The notes under the pieces were generated by a model, which was not told where the DNA came from, did no database searches, and saw only the letters and a program-made list of their open reading frames with translations. Both the position numbers and the translations under genes were made by a program. Positions 16,196 through 25,159 of a DNA stretch of 47,134 nt are shown here, piece by piece (the stretch's first letter is position 1; every line of letters begins with the position of its first letter). Source of the stretch: Salinarimonas sp. (GTDB lineage: Bacteria > Pseudomonadota > Alphaproteobacteria > Rhizobiales > Beijerinckiaceae); NCBI GenBank assembly GCA_020832565.1, contig JAFIEI010000029.1, forward strand, positions 1-47,134. The letters run 5' to 3'.

Positions 16196-17013
16196 GAAGA
16201 TGTCTCCCTTTGCGGAATGTTTTGTGTGCTCGTCTGGAAATGCGCCTCGGTGGGCAGCGCGAAGTCGAAACCCGCCGATGCGCGTGGCGTGGCCACGACG
16301 CGAAAGGCGCGCGCGATCAGTTCGGGTGTGAGGACCTCCCCCACCGGGCCGAAGGCCAGCGGGTGACCATCGGCCAGGATGAGCAGGTCATCGGCGAAGC
16401 CATGGACGAGGTTGAGATCGTGCAGCGAGGCCACGACCGTGGCGCCGAGATCGCGCACCAGCCGCAGGACTTCGAGCTGGTGGCGAATGTCGAGATGGTT
16501 GGTCGGCTCGTCGAGCACGATCAGCCCCGGCTCCTGCGCCAGCGCACGCGCCACCATGACGCGCTGGCGCTCGCCGCCCGACAGCGTCCCGAAGGGGCGG
16601 GGCGCGAAATCATGCAGGTCGAGCCGGTCGAGCGCGTGATCGACGATATGCAGATCCTGCGCCGAGAGGCCTGCCAGCGCACGGCGATGCGGCGCGCGCC
16701 CGAGCGCGACGATCTCCGCCACGGTCAGGGCAAAATCCGTCGGCTGCTCCTGCAGCACAGCCGCCACGCGCTGCGCCACACGCCGTGCCGGCATGGCATG
16801 GATATCCTGCCCGTCGAGCAGGACGCGACCGGTTTTCGGCTTGTGGAAGCGGTAGATTAGCCGCAGCAGCGTCGATTTCCCCGCCCCGTTCGCCCCGAGC
16901 ACGCCGAGCACGCGACCGGGCGCGAGATCGAGACTGACCGGGTGCAGAATCCCGTCGCCCCAGGATATACCGTCGAGAGCGAGCCGTGCTGCGGCGGGTG
17001 GCGGACAACTCAT
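16192..17013 (-). CDS. btuD: ABC importer ATPase BtuD
   Basis: This 273-residue ATPase has Walker A GVLGANGAGKSTLLRLIYRF, a Q-loop (AVLQEQPTDFAL), the signature LSGGERQRVMVARAL, Walker B LIVLDEPTNHLDIRHQ and the switch histidine in VVASLHDLNLVH. It powers import through BtuC. Members also serve siderophore and haem systems; the riboswitch points to corrinoid. The start overlaps the stop of the cysteine-rich gene upstream (ATGA) and the stop overlaps the btuF start. Confidence 0.9.
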   Translation of the reverse strand: MSCPPPAAARLALDGISWGDGILHPVSLDLAPGRVLGVLGANGAGKSTLLRLIYRFHKPKTGRVLLDGQDIHAMPARRVAQRVAAVLQEQPTDFALTVAEIVALGRAPHRRALAGLSAQDLHIVDHALDRLDLHDFAPRPFGTLSGGERQRVMVARALAQEPGLIVLDEPTNHLDIRHQLEVLRLVRDLGATVVASLHDLNLVHGFADDLLILADGHPLAFGPVGEVLTPELIARAFRVVATPRASAGFDFALPTEAHFQTSTQNIPQRETSS

Positions 17014-17312
17014 GACCGCACCGCGTGTTGCGCCGAAGTGCCGGGGCGGCTTTGCAGGAGGACCCGCGTTCCATCGGTCAGGGTGGCGCTACCCTGCGCG
17101 ACCCGCCATTGCAGACGGCATGGCGTGCAGGCCGGACAGGTCTCGATCACGAGTTCACCGGCCATGGCGGGAGCCGCACCGGTTAGACCTTGCGCAAGCT
17201 GCACACCCGCATCGAGCCGGGTCATGAAGGGCATTCCCGCCCGACAGGGCCCGCCGCGCAGCGGGCAATCCTCGCACGATGCGATGTCAGTATTTGAATT
17301 TGCGTGATCCAT
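17010..17312 (-). CDS. Small cysteine-rich protein, first main gene of the B12 riboswitch operon
   Basis: This 100-residue protein has no family I recognise. It carries six cysteines in two clusters, C13-x2-C16-x6-C23 (in ASCEDCPLRGGPCRAG) and C59-x2-C62-x2-C65 (in ETCPACTPCRLQ), spacing that suggests a bound metal or Fe-S cluster. No signal peptide or membrane helix is seen, so it is probably cytoplasmic. A GAGGG sequence precedes the ATG, and the stop overlaps the btuD start as ATGA. Its place directly after the riboswitch ties it to corrinoid or cobalt handling, for example corrinoid reduction, cobalt sensing or delivery. All of that is inference. Confidence 0.7.
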   Translation of the reverse strand: MDHANSNTDIASCEDCPLRGGPCRAGMPFMTRLDAGVQLAQGLTGAAPAMAGELVIETCPACTPCRLQWRVAQGSATLTDGTRVLLQSRPGTSAQHAVRS

Positions 17313-17385
17313 GCCGCCCTCTGCCCGTTAAAGCAGGGGGCACAGGTTGCCTGACACATGCCACGCATGAGCGCGTCTTGATCAT
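17287..17385 (-). CDS. Possible 32-residue leader ORF after the riboswitch
   Basis: An ATG at 17385 is preceded by GGAGGAGG at ideal spacing, the strongest ribosome site in the operon. The frame runs 32 codons, starts MIKTRSCVACVRQPVPPALT and ends in a basic tail (GRGRHGSRKFKY). Its stop lies 23 bp past the start of the cysteine-rich gene, so the two overlap out of frame. It could be a leader peptide that couples riboswitch control of translation to the downstream genes, or a relic. A C-x2-C pair is present. Confidence 0.45.
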   Translation of the reverse strand: MIKTRSCVACVRQPVPPALTGRGRHGSRKFKY

Positions 17386-17424
17386 TTGGCCTCCTCCGGA
17401 CACCCCGCCGGTCTGGTGTTGCAT

Positions 17425-17625
17425 CGGTGATGGCAGGTCTCCTGGCTCGCGGGTCGTCGCGCCTCTCCGCCTTCCCGATCCCGTTTCCGGAACCAGTGGC
17501 ATGAAGGGGGCGCTCTCCGCTCACAGTTGCGGGGGCAGCACCGGAATTGCGACACGACCTGCTACCAGGCCGCACCACGCACCGGTTTCCCTATTCTCCC
17601 GACCTTTGTCGGGCACCATCGCGAC
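17425..17625 (-). promoter_or_regulatory. Cobalamin (adenosylcobalamin) riboswitch
   Basis: Read on the minus strand the conserved cobalamin-riboswitch core is clear. First comes AGGGAAACCGGTG (17592-17580), then GCTGCCCCCGCAACTGTGA and GCGG (17539-17517), then the B12 box CGAGCCAGGAGACCTGCC (17449-17432). A closing P1 helix can be drawn between GATGG (17620-17616) and CCATC (17433-17429). It lies about 40 bp before the leader ORF and 110 bp before the cysteine-rich gene. The strong Shine-Dalgarno at 17390-17397 directly follows, so control is probably at translation initiation, with repression when B12 is abundant. Confidence 0.93.
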
Positions 17626-17680
17626 CCTGATTAGCAAGCCGCATGGCGATCGCCAACCGCGTTTTCGGAGAATGGCCGCT

Positions 17681-17726
17681 TTTCCAAAAGAAACCGGCGG
17701 TCGGGCCCTGGAGCCGACCGCCGGTT
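17681..17726 (-). terminator. Rho-independent terminator of gyrA
   Basis: A perfect 13-bp stem (17692-17704 with 17714-17726) with a 9-base loop is followed on the minus strand by TTTCTTTT. It lies 41 bp after the gyrA stop and separates gyrA from the riboswitch operon. The 17627-17680 stretch between terminator and riboswitch should hold the riboswitch promoter; I could not pick a convincing one. Confidence 0.85.
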
Positions 17727-17767
17727 CTGGATGCTTCACCCTTCAAACGGGTCAGGCGCGGGGCTGT

Positions 17768-20647
17768 TTACGAATTCGGCTCGTCCTCGCCGGGTCCACC
17801 CTCACCGGGATCCCCCTCACCCGCATCACCTGCACCGGAATCGTCGCTGGGGGAAGCATCGTCATCCATATCGGGCAATGCGTCGTCATCGATCGAATCA
17901 TCGACCACGGCGGCTTCCGTCTCGCCTGCAATATGCTCGACGGAAACCACCCGCTCGTCCGCGGCGGTGTTGAAGACGATCACGCCCTGCGTCGAGCGCC
18001 CGGCAATGCGGATGCCTTCCACGGGGACGCGGATGGTCTGGCCGCGATCGGTGATCAGCATGAGCTGATCGTGCTGCTCCACGGGGAAAGCGGAGATCAG
18101 CTCGCCGTTGCGGTCGTTGGTGACCATGGCGGTGATGCCCTTCCCGCCGCGCCCGGTGACGCGGTATTCGTAGGCCGATGAGCGCTTGCCGTAGCCGTTT
18201 TCGGACAGGGTCAGCACGAATTGCTCGGCGGCGCCCATCTCGACATAACGCTCCTGGCCGAGATCGATATCAGCGGCTTCCTCGCCGTCGGCGGGCGCCC
18301 CGTTGCCGTTGCCGTTTCCGGCACCGCCTTCTTCCAGTTCCGCACCGGTTGCACGGCGCATGGCGGAAGCGTGCTTGAGATAAGCCTGGCGCTCTTCCGC
18401 CGTGGCATCGACATGGCGCAGGATCGCAAGCGAGATGATCTTGTCGCCCTTGGCCAGCGCAATGCCGCGCACACCCGTTGAATCACGCCCCTTGAAGACG
18501 CGCACCTCGGGCACCGCGAAGCGGATGCACTGCCCGCGCGAGGTCGTCAGCAGCACGTCGTCATCGACGGAGCAGACCTGCACGTCGACGATCGCATCGC
18601 CCTCGTCGAGCTTCATGGCGATCTTCCCGGCGCGGTTGACGTTGACGAAATCCGACAGCTTGTTGCGGCGGACATTGCCACGCGCCGTGGCGAACATCAC
18701 GTCGTAATTGTCCCAGGAATCCTCATCCTCGGGCAGCGGCATGATGGTGGTGATGCGCTCGTCCTGATGGATCGGGAGCATGTTCACCAGCGCCTTGCCC
18801 TTGGCATTGGGTGCCGAGAGCGGCAGGCGCCAGACCTTCATCTTGTAAACCTGGCCGCGTGAGGAGAAGAACAGCACCGGCGTGTGGGTATTGGCCACGA
18901 ACAGCCGCGTGACGAAATCCTCCTCGCGCGTGGCCATGCCGGAGCGGCCCTTGCCGCCGCGACGCTGCGCCCGATAGGTCGACAGCGGCACGCGCTTGAC
19001 ATAGCCGGCATGCGAGACGGTGACGACCATGTCTTCGCGCTGGATCAGGTCCTCGTCGTCGAAATCCGCGTCATGCTCGACGATCAGCGTCTTGCGCGGC
19101 GTCGCATAGGCTTCACGGATTTCGGCGAATTCGTCGGTGATGATCTTCATGATCCGCGTGCGCGAGCTCAGGATCTCGAGATAATCGCGGATCTCGTCGG
19201 CGAGCTTCTTCAGCTCGTCGCCGATCTCGTCACGGCCGAGCGCTGTGAGGCGCTGCAGGCGCAGGTCGAGGATGGCGCGCGCCTGCGTCTCCGACAGGCG
19301 ATACGTGCCGTCCTCGGCGACGCGATGCATCGGATCGTCGACGAGCGCGATCAGGGGAGCGATGTCGTAGGCCGGCCAGTCGCGATCCATCAGCGACGCG
19401 CGTGCCGCGTTCGGATCGGGCGCCGAGCGGATAAGTTGGATGACCTCGTCGATATTGGCCACCGCAATGGCGAGACCGCAAAGGACATGCGCCCGGTCGC
19501 GGGCCTTGCCGAGCAGGAACTTCGTGCGCCGGCTGACCACGCTCTCGCGGAAATCGACGAAGGCGCGGATCATGTCCTTGAGGTTCATCGTCTCCGGACG
19601 TCCGCCGTTGAGCGCAACGAAGTTGCAGCCGAAGGAGGATTGCAGCGCCGTGAAGCGGTAGAGCTGGTTGAGCACCACATCGCCGACCGCATCGCGCTTG
19701 AGCTCGATGACGATACGCATGCCGTCGCGATCGGACTCGTCGCGCAGATCGGAAATCCCCTCGACCCGCTTCTCGCGCACCAGATCCGCGATCCGCTCGA
19801 TCAGGGTGGACTTGTTCACCTGATACGGAATCTCGGTGATGATGATCGCCTCGCGATCCTTGCGGATCTGCTCGACTTCCGCCTTCGCGCGCATGATCAC
19901 CGAGCCGCGCCCGGTATTGTAGGCCGAGCGGGCGCCGCTGCGGCCGAGGATCAGCCCGCCCGTCGGGAAATCCGGACCCGGGACGATCTCGATCAGATCG
20001 TCGATGGAAACCGCAGGATCCTCGATATAGGCGAAGCAGGCATCGATCACCTCGCCCAGATTATGCGGCGGGATATTGGTGGCCATGCCCACCGCGATGC
20101 CGCCGGCGCCGTTGACCAGAAGATTGGGATAGCGCGCCGGCAGGACGACCGGCTCCATCTCCTTGCCGTCGTAGTTCTCGTCGAAATCGACGGTGTTCTT
20201 GTCGATATCGTCGAGCAGCGCCACGGCCGGCTTTGCCAGCCGGCACTCGGTATAGCGCATCGCCGCCGCCGGATCGCCGTCGACCGAGCCGAAATTGCCC
20301 TGCCCGTCGATCAGCGGCAGGCGCATGGAGAAATTCTGCGCCATGCGCACCAGCGCGTCATAGATCGCCGAGTCGCCATGCGGGTGATACTTGCCCATCA
20401 CGTCACCGACGACGCGGGCGCATTTCACATACGGCTTCTCCGGCATGTAGCCGTTTTCGTGCATGGCGAAGAGGATGCGCCGATGCACCGGCTTGAGCCC
20501 GTCGCGCACATCCGGCAGGGCGCGCGAGACGATCACGCTCATGGCGTAGTCGAGATAGGATTTCTTCATCTCCTCGACGATGGAGATGCTCTTCACGTCG
20601 CCGCCGGGAGGCGGCCCCTCGGGGCGGGTCTGATCGTTATCGGCCAA
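17768..20647 (-). CDS. gyrA: DNA gyrase subunit A
   Basis: This 959-residue protein is a complete GyrA. The breakage-reunion domain has [20 protein letters not shown], the active-site tyrosine at Y132 (AMRYTECRL) and the quinolone region [13 protein letters not shown] with Ser93 and Asp97, which correspond to E. coli S83 and D87 in the susceptible form. The C-terminal beta-pinwheel carries the GyrA box QRRGGKG (561-567), and the protein ends in a long acidic Asp/Glu/Gly tail. The start codon is TTG at 20647; no ATG gives a full N-terminus, and GAGAAAG lies upstream. Transcription ends at the hairpin at 17681-17726. Confidence 0.97.
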   Translation of the reverse strand: MADNDQTRPEGPPPGGDVKSISIVEEMKKSYLDYAMSVIVSRALPDVRDGLKPVHRRILFAMHENGYMPEKPYVKCARVVGDVMGKYHPHGDSAIYDALVRMAQNFSMRLPLIDGQGNFGSVDGDPAAAMRYTECRLAKPAVALLDDIDKNTVDFDENYDGKEMEPVVLPARYPNLLVNGAGGIAVGMATNIPPHNLGEVIDACFAYIEDPAVSIDDLIEIVPGPDFPTGGLILGRSGARSAYNTGRGSVIMRAKAEVEQIRKDREAIIITEIPYQVNKSTLIERIADLVREKRVEGISDLRDESDRDGMRIVIELKRDAVGDVVLNQLYRFTALQSSFGCNFVALNGGRPETMNLKDMIRAFVDFRESVVSRRTKFLLGKARDRAHVLCGLAIAVANIDEVIQLIRSAPDPNAARASLMDRDWPAYDIAPLIALVDDPMHRVAEDGTYRLSETQARAILDLRLQRLTALGRDEIGDELKKLADEIRDYLEILSSRTRIMKIITDEFAEIREAYATPRKTLIVEHDADFDDEDLIQREDMVVTVSHAGYVKRVPLSTYRAQRRGGKGRSGMATREEDFVTRLFVANTHTPVLFFSSRGQVYKMKVWRLPLSAPNAKGKALVNMLPIHQDERITTIMPLPEDEDSWDNYDVMFATARGNVRRNKLSDFVNVNRAGKIAMKLDEGDAIVDVQVCSVDDDVLLTTSRGQCIRFAVPEVRVFKGRDSTGVRGIALAKGDKIISLAILRHVDATAEERQAYLKHASAMRRATGAELEEGGAGNGNGNGAPADGEEAADIDLGQERYVEMGAAEQFVLTLSENGYGKRSSAYEYRVTGRGGKGITAMVTNDRNGELISAFPVEQHDQLMLITDRGQTIRVPVEGIRIAGRSTQGVIVFNTAADERVVSVEHIAGETEAAVVDDSIDDDALPDMDDDASPSDDSGAGDAGEGDPGEGGPGEDEPNS

Positions 20648-20803
20648 GGTTTTTCTTTCTCGTCGAAACGTGGAAACGGCAAAGGACGCGGCACGGGACG
20701 GCGCGATCGCACCAACTATCCGAATCTAGCGGACAATCCGGCTTTGTGATGGCCGCTTTCGCCCTCATTTTCAAGCGTTACGGGCAATTGAACCGGGGAT
20801 AGT

Positions 20804-21199
20804 TCACCCGAACACCACGGCATGCATCACGCGCCCGGGCAGCAGCGTGAAAGCGCCGGTCAGAATCAGCGCGAAGATGAACAGGTTGATCATGATCACA
20901 CGATGCGCCTGCACCTCGTGCCGGCGCGCCTTCACGATGGCCACGACGATCATCACCGTGGTGAAAACCGACAAGCCGTGGATCCAGCTGAACCGCCCGA
21001 CGATCGGATTGACGCTGATCAGAAACGAAGACAGCGTCGTCACCAGCATCAGGCTGACCCAGCCATAGCCGAATACCCGGTGGATCGGCGATCCGACAGG
21101 CGTGGTGAACTGGGCGAGCCCCAGAAACAGCGCGCCCAGGGCCGCGAAAGTGTGGATCTGAATCGCCGGAGATGCGGCGAGGATGATGTCGAAATTCAT
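20804..21199 (-). CDS. DUF2306-type membrane protein
   Basis: This 131-residue protein has four hydrophobic helices. It begins MNFDIILAASPAIQIHTFAA, has the conserved GSPIHRVFGYGWVSLM and FSWIHGLSVFTTVMI segments with histidines at helix ends, and an AHRVIMINLFIFALI helix. These are features of DUF2306 (COG5395) membrane proteins of unknown function, whose conserved histidines suggest metal or haem ligands. The frame continues upstream to 21382, but the ATG at 21199 fits the family. The gene diverges from uraH. Confidence 0.75.
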   Translation of the reverse strand: MNFDIILAASPAIQIHTFAALGALFLGLAQFTTPVGSPIHRVFGYGWVSLMLVTTLSSFLISVNPIVGRFSWIHGLSVFTTVMIVVAIVKARRHEVQAHRVIMINLFIFALILTGAFTLLPGRVMHAVVFG

Positions 21200-21402
21200 G
21201 AACTGGCTCGCATGCGGGCGACGAATCGGCACGTTCACGCAACAATGTAACAAGCCTGACCTTTTGCGGCCTCGGATGCAAGACATCCCTTGCAACCGCG
21301 AAGGAGAAGCAGGCAATGGCATCGCGGGGCTGGAAAGCCGGCGCGCAAGCTGCTTCACTATGCGCAACCGAATCCGGATCATGCCAGATGGAGGCTGAAG
21401 GA

Positions 21403-21759
21403 ATGGGCCGCCTTTCCACCCATGTGCTCGACACCGCCCACGGCAAGCCGGCCGGCGGTGTCGCCATCGCGCTCTGCCGTATGGAGAGTGACGGCAGCCG
21501 CACCATTCTCGTCGAGACGCGCACCAATGCCGACGGGCGCACGGACGGGCCGCTTCTGTCCGGCGATACCTTCGTCTGCGGGCGCTACGAGCTCGTCTTC
21601 GCCATCGGCGATTATTTCCGCGCGCAGGGTGTCGCCCTGCCCGATCCCGCCTTTCTCGACGTGGTGCCGATCCGCTTCGGCATCGCCGAGCCCGACGGGC
21701 ATTACCACGTGCCGCTGCTCGCCTCGCCCTGGGGCTGCACCACCTATCGCGGGAGTTGA
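21403..21759 (+). CDS. uraH: 5-hydroxyisourate hydrolase
   Basis: This 118-residue transthyretin-related protein starts with GRLSTHVLDTAHGKPAGGV and ends in the diagnostic YRGS tetrapeptide, with H-V-P near HYHVPLLASPWG. It hydrolyses 5-hydroxyisourate to OHCU in urate breakdown. The frame opens at 21316, but the ATG at 21403 has GGAGG nine bases upstream and fits the family length. It lies five bases before the puuE-uraD fusion, whose product uses the OHCU that this enzyme makes. Confidence 0.94.
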   Translation: MGRLSTHVLDTAHGKPAGGVAIALCRMESDGSRTILVETRTNADGRTDGPLLSGDTFVCGRYELVFAIGDYFRAQGVALPDPAFLDVVPIRFGIAEPDGHYHVPLLASPWGCTTYRGS

Positions 21760-21764
21760 GCTCG

Positions 21765-23168
21765 ATGTCGGATTATCCGCGTGACATGGTCGGCTACGGC
21801 GCCAACCCGCCGCATCCGCGCTGGCCGGGGGATGCGCGCATCTGCGTGCAATTCGTGATCAATTACGAGGAAGGCGGCGAGAACTCCATTCTGCACGGCG
21901 ACCGCGCCTCCGAGGCCTTCCTCTCCGACATTGTCGGCGCCCAGCCCTGGCTCGGCCAGCGCCATCCCAATATGGAATCGCTTTATGAATACGGCTCGCG
22001 CGCCGGGTTCTGGCGGCTGCACAGGCTGTTTACCGCGCGCGACATGCCCGTCACCGTGTTCGGCGTGGCGAGCGCCATGCAACGCCATCCCGACGCCGTC
22101 GCCGCCATGCGCGAGGCCGGCTGGGAGATCGCGAGCCACGGGCTGAAATGGATCGACTACAAGGATTTCGGCGCAGACGAGGAGCGCGCCCATATCCGCG
22201 AGGCGATCCGCATCCAGGAGGAGATGACCGGCGCGCGCCCGCTCGGCTTCTATCAGGGCCGCACCTCGCCCAACACGCTCGATCTCGTCATGGAGGAAGG
22301 CGGCTTTCTCTACAGCGCCGACAGTTATGCCGACGACCTGCCCTACTGGATCGAGAAGTACGGCGCCACCCAGCTCGTCGTGCCCTATACCCTCGACGCC
22401 AACGACATGCGCTTTGCCACCGCCCAGGGCTTCAATGCGGGTGACCAGTTCTTCACCTATCTCAAGGACACGTTCGACACGCTCTATGCCGAGGGCGAGG
22501 AGAGCCCGAAGATGATGTCGGTGGGGCTGCATTGCCGCCTTGCCGGGCGTCCGGGCCGTGCGGCGGCGCTGGCGCGTTTCATCAATTACGTGGCGAGCCA
22601 CGAGCAGGTCTGGGTGGCGCGACGCGTTGATATCGCAAGGCATTGGGCACGCCTGCATCGGCCTGCGCATCTCACGCCCTCGACGATGCCGCGCGGCCTG
22701 TTTACCGGGCTTTTCGGCGACGTGTTCGAGCATTCCCCCTGGATCGCCGAGCGCGCCCATGAATCCGGGATCGGGCCGGAAGCCGACACGGCGGAGGGGC
22801 TGCATCAGGCGATGATGGCGGTTCTAGAGGGCGCCACGCGCGAGGCGAAGCACGATCTGATCCGTGCCCATCCCGACCTCGCCGGGCGCCTGCAGGTGGC
22901 CGAGATGGCGCCCGATTCGCAGGTCGAACAGGCCTCCGCCGGCCTCACCACGCTCACGGAAGAAGAGCGCGACCGGTTCCTGACCCTCAACGATTCCTAC
23001 AAGGCCAAGTTCGATTTCCCCTTCATCATGGCGGTGAAGGGGCGGTCCAAGGGCGAGATCCTCGCAGCCTTCGAGGCGCGGCTGGAGAATGACCCGGAAG
23101 CCGAGTTCGACACTGCCATGCGCGAGATCGGCCAGATCGCGCTGCTGCGGCTGCAAGAAAGGGTGTGA
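21765..23168 (+). CDS. Bifunctional allantoinase PuuE - OHCU decarboxylase UraD
   Basis: This 467-residue protein is a fusion. Residues 1 to about 305 are a PuuE-type, metal-independent allantoinase of the polysaccharide deacetylase fold (RDMVGYGANPPHPRWPGDAR, INYEEGGENSILHGD, EIASHGLKWIDYK, SVGLHCRLAGRPGR). From about 308 it is UraD (LFGDVFEHSPWIAERA with the catalytic histidine, RAHPDLAGRL, LNDSYKAKFDFPFIMAVKG). It would turn OHCU into S-allantoin and then open allantoin to allantoate. Such N-terminal fusions to UraD are known. The ATG at 21765 with GGAG nine bases upstream is preferred to the TTG at 21756. Urate oxidase is not in the window. Confidence 0.93.
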   Translation: MSDYPRDMVGYGANPPHPRWPGDARICVQFVINYEEGGENSILHGDRASEAFLSDIVGAQPWLGQRHPNMESLYEYGSRAGFWRLHRLFTARDMPVTVFGVASAMQRHPDAVAAMREAGWEIASHGLKWIDYKDFGADEERAHIREAIRIQEEMTGARPLGFYQGRTSPNTLDLVMEEGGFLYSADSYADDLPYWIEKYGATQLVVPYTLDANDMRFATAQGFNAGDQFFTYLKDTFDTLYAEGEESPKMMSVGLHCRLAGRPGRAAALARFINYVASHEQVWVARRVDIARHWARLHRPAHLTPSTMPRGLFTGLFGDVFEHSPWIAERAHESGIGPEADTAEGLHQAMMAVLEGATREAKHDLIRAHPDLAGRLQVAEMAPDSQVEQASAGLTTLTEEERDRFLTLNDSYKAKFDFPFIMAVKGRSKGEILAAFEARLENDPEAEFDTAMREIGQIALLRLQERV

Positions 23169-23177
23169 AACCCGGCG

Positions 23178-23972
23178 TCAACCCGCCGAGAGCCCGCCAT
23201 CAAGGGTCACGGTCTGGCCGGTCATGAAGCTGTTGGCATCCGAGCAGATCCAGAGCATGGCCTCGACCACCTCCGCTGCGGTGGCCGTGCGCCCCATCGG
23301 CACGGAGGAGACCAGTCGCGCCAGCGCCTCGTCGGGCTCATGCTGCATGCTCTCGACCATGGCATCGACCATCGGCGTCGCCGCGAATGACGGGCACAGG
23401 GCGTTGATGCGCACGCCGCGCTTCGCCGTCTCGAGCGCCGCCGAGCGGGTCAGCCCAACGACGGCATGTTTCGAGGCCGCATAGGCGGCAAGCAACGGCG
23501 CGCCGACGAGGCCCGCCACGGAAGCGACGTTGAGAATGACACCGCCTCGCCCGTCGCTGCGGAACTGCTCCTGCATCACCGCGATCTGACGGCGCATGCC
23601 GTGGAAGGTGCCGAGCACATTCACCTGCATCACCTGCTCCATCACCGAAGCCGGCGTGTCCGACAGGCGCATCAGGTCCGGGGCGATGCCGGCATTGTTG
23701 ATGGCGACGTCGATGCGTCCGAATTCCGCGATACCCGCATCGACGACCGCATCCATCGTTGCCGCCTGCGCGATATCCCCGATCTGCACCACGGGGCGAG
23801 CCGGCGTCCCGTCGGCGGATGCAGGCAGGGCGGCCACGCTCTCGGCCAGCGCATCGGCGTCACGATCGGTGAGGACGAGGCGCGCCCCGGCCTGCGCAAA
23901 GCGCTGCGCGGCCTCGCGCCCGAAGCCGCCGCCGGCCCCGGTAATCAGCACCACCCTGTCGGTGAAATCCAT
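23178..23972 (-). CDS. Short-chain dehydrogenase/reductase
   Basis: This 264-residue protein is a classical SDR: TGAGGGFG at residues 11-18 binds the nucleotide, D37 after strand 2 favours NAD(H), NNAG is at 92-95, and the catalytic set is N119, S151, Y164 and K168 (YAASK). The C-terminus GQTVTLDGGLSAG is typical. The substrate is unknown. The frame continues upstream to 24287, but the ATG at 23972 is correct because it lies two bases after the stop of the preceding phosphotransferase-like gene. Such SDR plus APH pairs often occur in acyl-CoA catabolism clusters. Confidence 0.9.
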   Translation of the reverse strand: MDFTDRVVLITGAGGGFGREAAQRFAQAGARLVLTDRDADALAESVAALPASADGTPARPVVQIGDIAQAATMDAVVDAGIAEFGRIDVAINNAGIAPDLMRLSDTPASVMEQVMQVNVLGTFHGMRRQIAVMQEQFRSDGRGGVILNVASVAGLVGAPLLAAYAASKHAVVGLTRSAALETAKRGVRINALCPSFAATPMVDAMVESMQHEPDEALARLVSSVPMGRTATAAEVVEAMLWICSDANSFMTGQTVTLDGGLSAG

Positions 23973-23974
23973 GC

Positions 23975-25012
23975 TCACGAGGCGTCTCCGGCGATCTCGT
24001 CCATGGCCATGCGCGCGAGCAGCGGTACGGTCTCGCCCATGCGGATACCGCGCTCGGGATTGGAGGCGTTGCCGTCGAGCGCACGTTTGTAGACGCCCTG
24101 CAGGATGGCGGCGAGGCGGAAGAAGGCGAAGGCGATGTAGAAGGACCAATCCGGAATCCCGTCGATCCCGCGCCGGGCGCAATAGCGCGCCACATATTCG
24201 GCCTCGGTGGGAAGCCCCAGCGCCGCGCGGTCGGCATCCCCCATGCCGCGGAAAGCGCCCTGCGAGGGCAGCCGCCATTGCATGCACTGATAGGCCAGAT
24301 CCGCATAGGGATGCCCGAGCGTCGAGAGTTCCCAGTCGAGAATCGCGAGGATGCGCGGCTCTTGCGGATCGAAGATCATATTGTCGTGGCGGAAATCGCC
24401 ATGCACCAGCGAGACCATGCCGTCATCCGCCGGCTGGTTGGCTTCGAGCCAGGCGATCAGCGCATCCATATCGGGGATCGATGCGGTCTCGGAAGCGCGG
24501 TATTGCTGGCCCCAGCGACCGATCTGGCGCTGGTAATAGCTTCCCGGCTTGCCGAAATCGGCCAGCCCGACCCGGGCAGGATCCACATCATGCAAGGCCG
24601 CGAGCGCAGCGTTCATCGCGTCGTAGATGGCGACCCGCTCGTCGCGATCGCAATCGGGCAGGAGCGCCTCCCAGAAGATCCGCCCCTCCAGGTAATCCAT
24701 CACGAAGAAGACCGAGCCGATTACGTCCTCGTCTTCGCACAGATGATGCATGCGCGGCACCGGCACCGGCGTATCCTGCAGCGCCTTCATCACGCGATAC
24801 TCGCGGTCGACCGCATGCGCCGATTTGAGAAGCTGGCCCGGCGGCTTGCGGCGCAGGACGTAGCGGCCCGTATCGGTGGTCAGCAGGAAGGTGGGATTGG
24901 ACTGCCCGCCGGCGAATTTCTCCGCACTCTGCAGCGTGCCGAAGCCGGGAATCTGCCCGGCCAGATAGGTTCCCAGGCTTGCGGTATCGAGATTGGCGAT
25001 GGCTGTGGTCAC
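23975..25012 (-). CDS. APH-family phosphotransferase (ACAD10/11-like)
   Basis: This 345-residue protein has the aminoglycoside-phosphotransferase/choline-kinase fold. It contains the nucleotide loop KFAGGQSNPTFLL, RKPPGQLLKSAHAVDREY, the catalytic VHGDFRHDNMIFD and the metal-binding ILDWELSTLGHPYADLA. This subgroup is related to the kinase domain of human ACAD10/11 and occurs with acyl-CoA dehydrogenases in bacteria, where it is thought to phosphorylate hydroxyacyl-CoA. The GTG at 25012 gives the usual family length; an in-frame ATG at 25159 would add 49 residues unlike the family. It is followed at once by the SDR gene. Confidence 0.87.
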   Translation of the reverse strand: MTTAIANLDTASLGTYLAGQIPGFGTLQSAEKFAGGQSNPTFLLTTDTGRYVLRRKPPGQLLKSAHAVDREYRVMKALQDTPVPVPRMHHLCEDEDVIGSVFFVMDYLEGRIFWEALLPDCDRDERVAIYDAMNAALAALHDVDPARVGLADFGKPGSYYQRQIGRWGQQYRASETASIPDMDALIAWLEANQPADDGMVSLVHGDFRHDNMIFDPQEPRILAILDWELSTLGHPYADLAYQCMQWRLPSQGAFRGMGDADRAALGLPTEAEYVARYCARRGIDGIPDWSFYIAFAFFRLAAILQGVYKRALDGNASNPERGIRMGETVPLLARMAMDEIAGDAS

Positions 25013-25159
25013 GGTGTCGCTCGCATGCGGTTGGACGGATCGTTCCAGTCTATCGCATGCGACAGGCGCGTTGGTGCGGAATAGCCGCCAGCCGGATGGG
25101 CAAATTTGAAAGGCAATGACACCGCATGCCCGGCGACGCGCGCTTTCGCGCGTGCTCAC

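Noticed and set aside
18884-20749. 621-codon open frame opposite gyrA
   Set aside because: Antisense to gyrA, with the His/Asp/Arg-rich composition typical of GC-rich shadow frames; gyrA is unequivocal.
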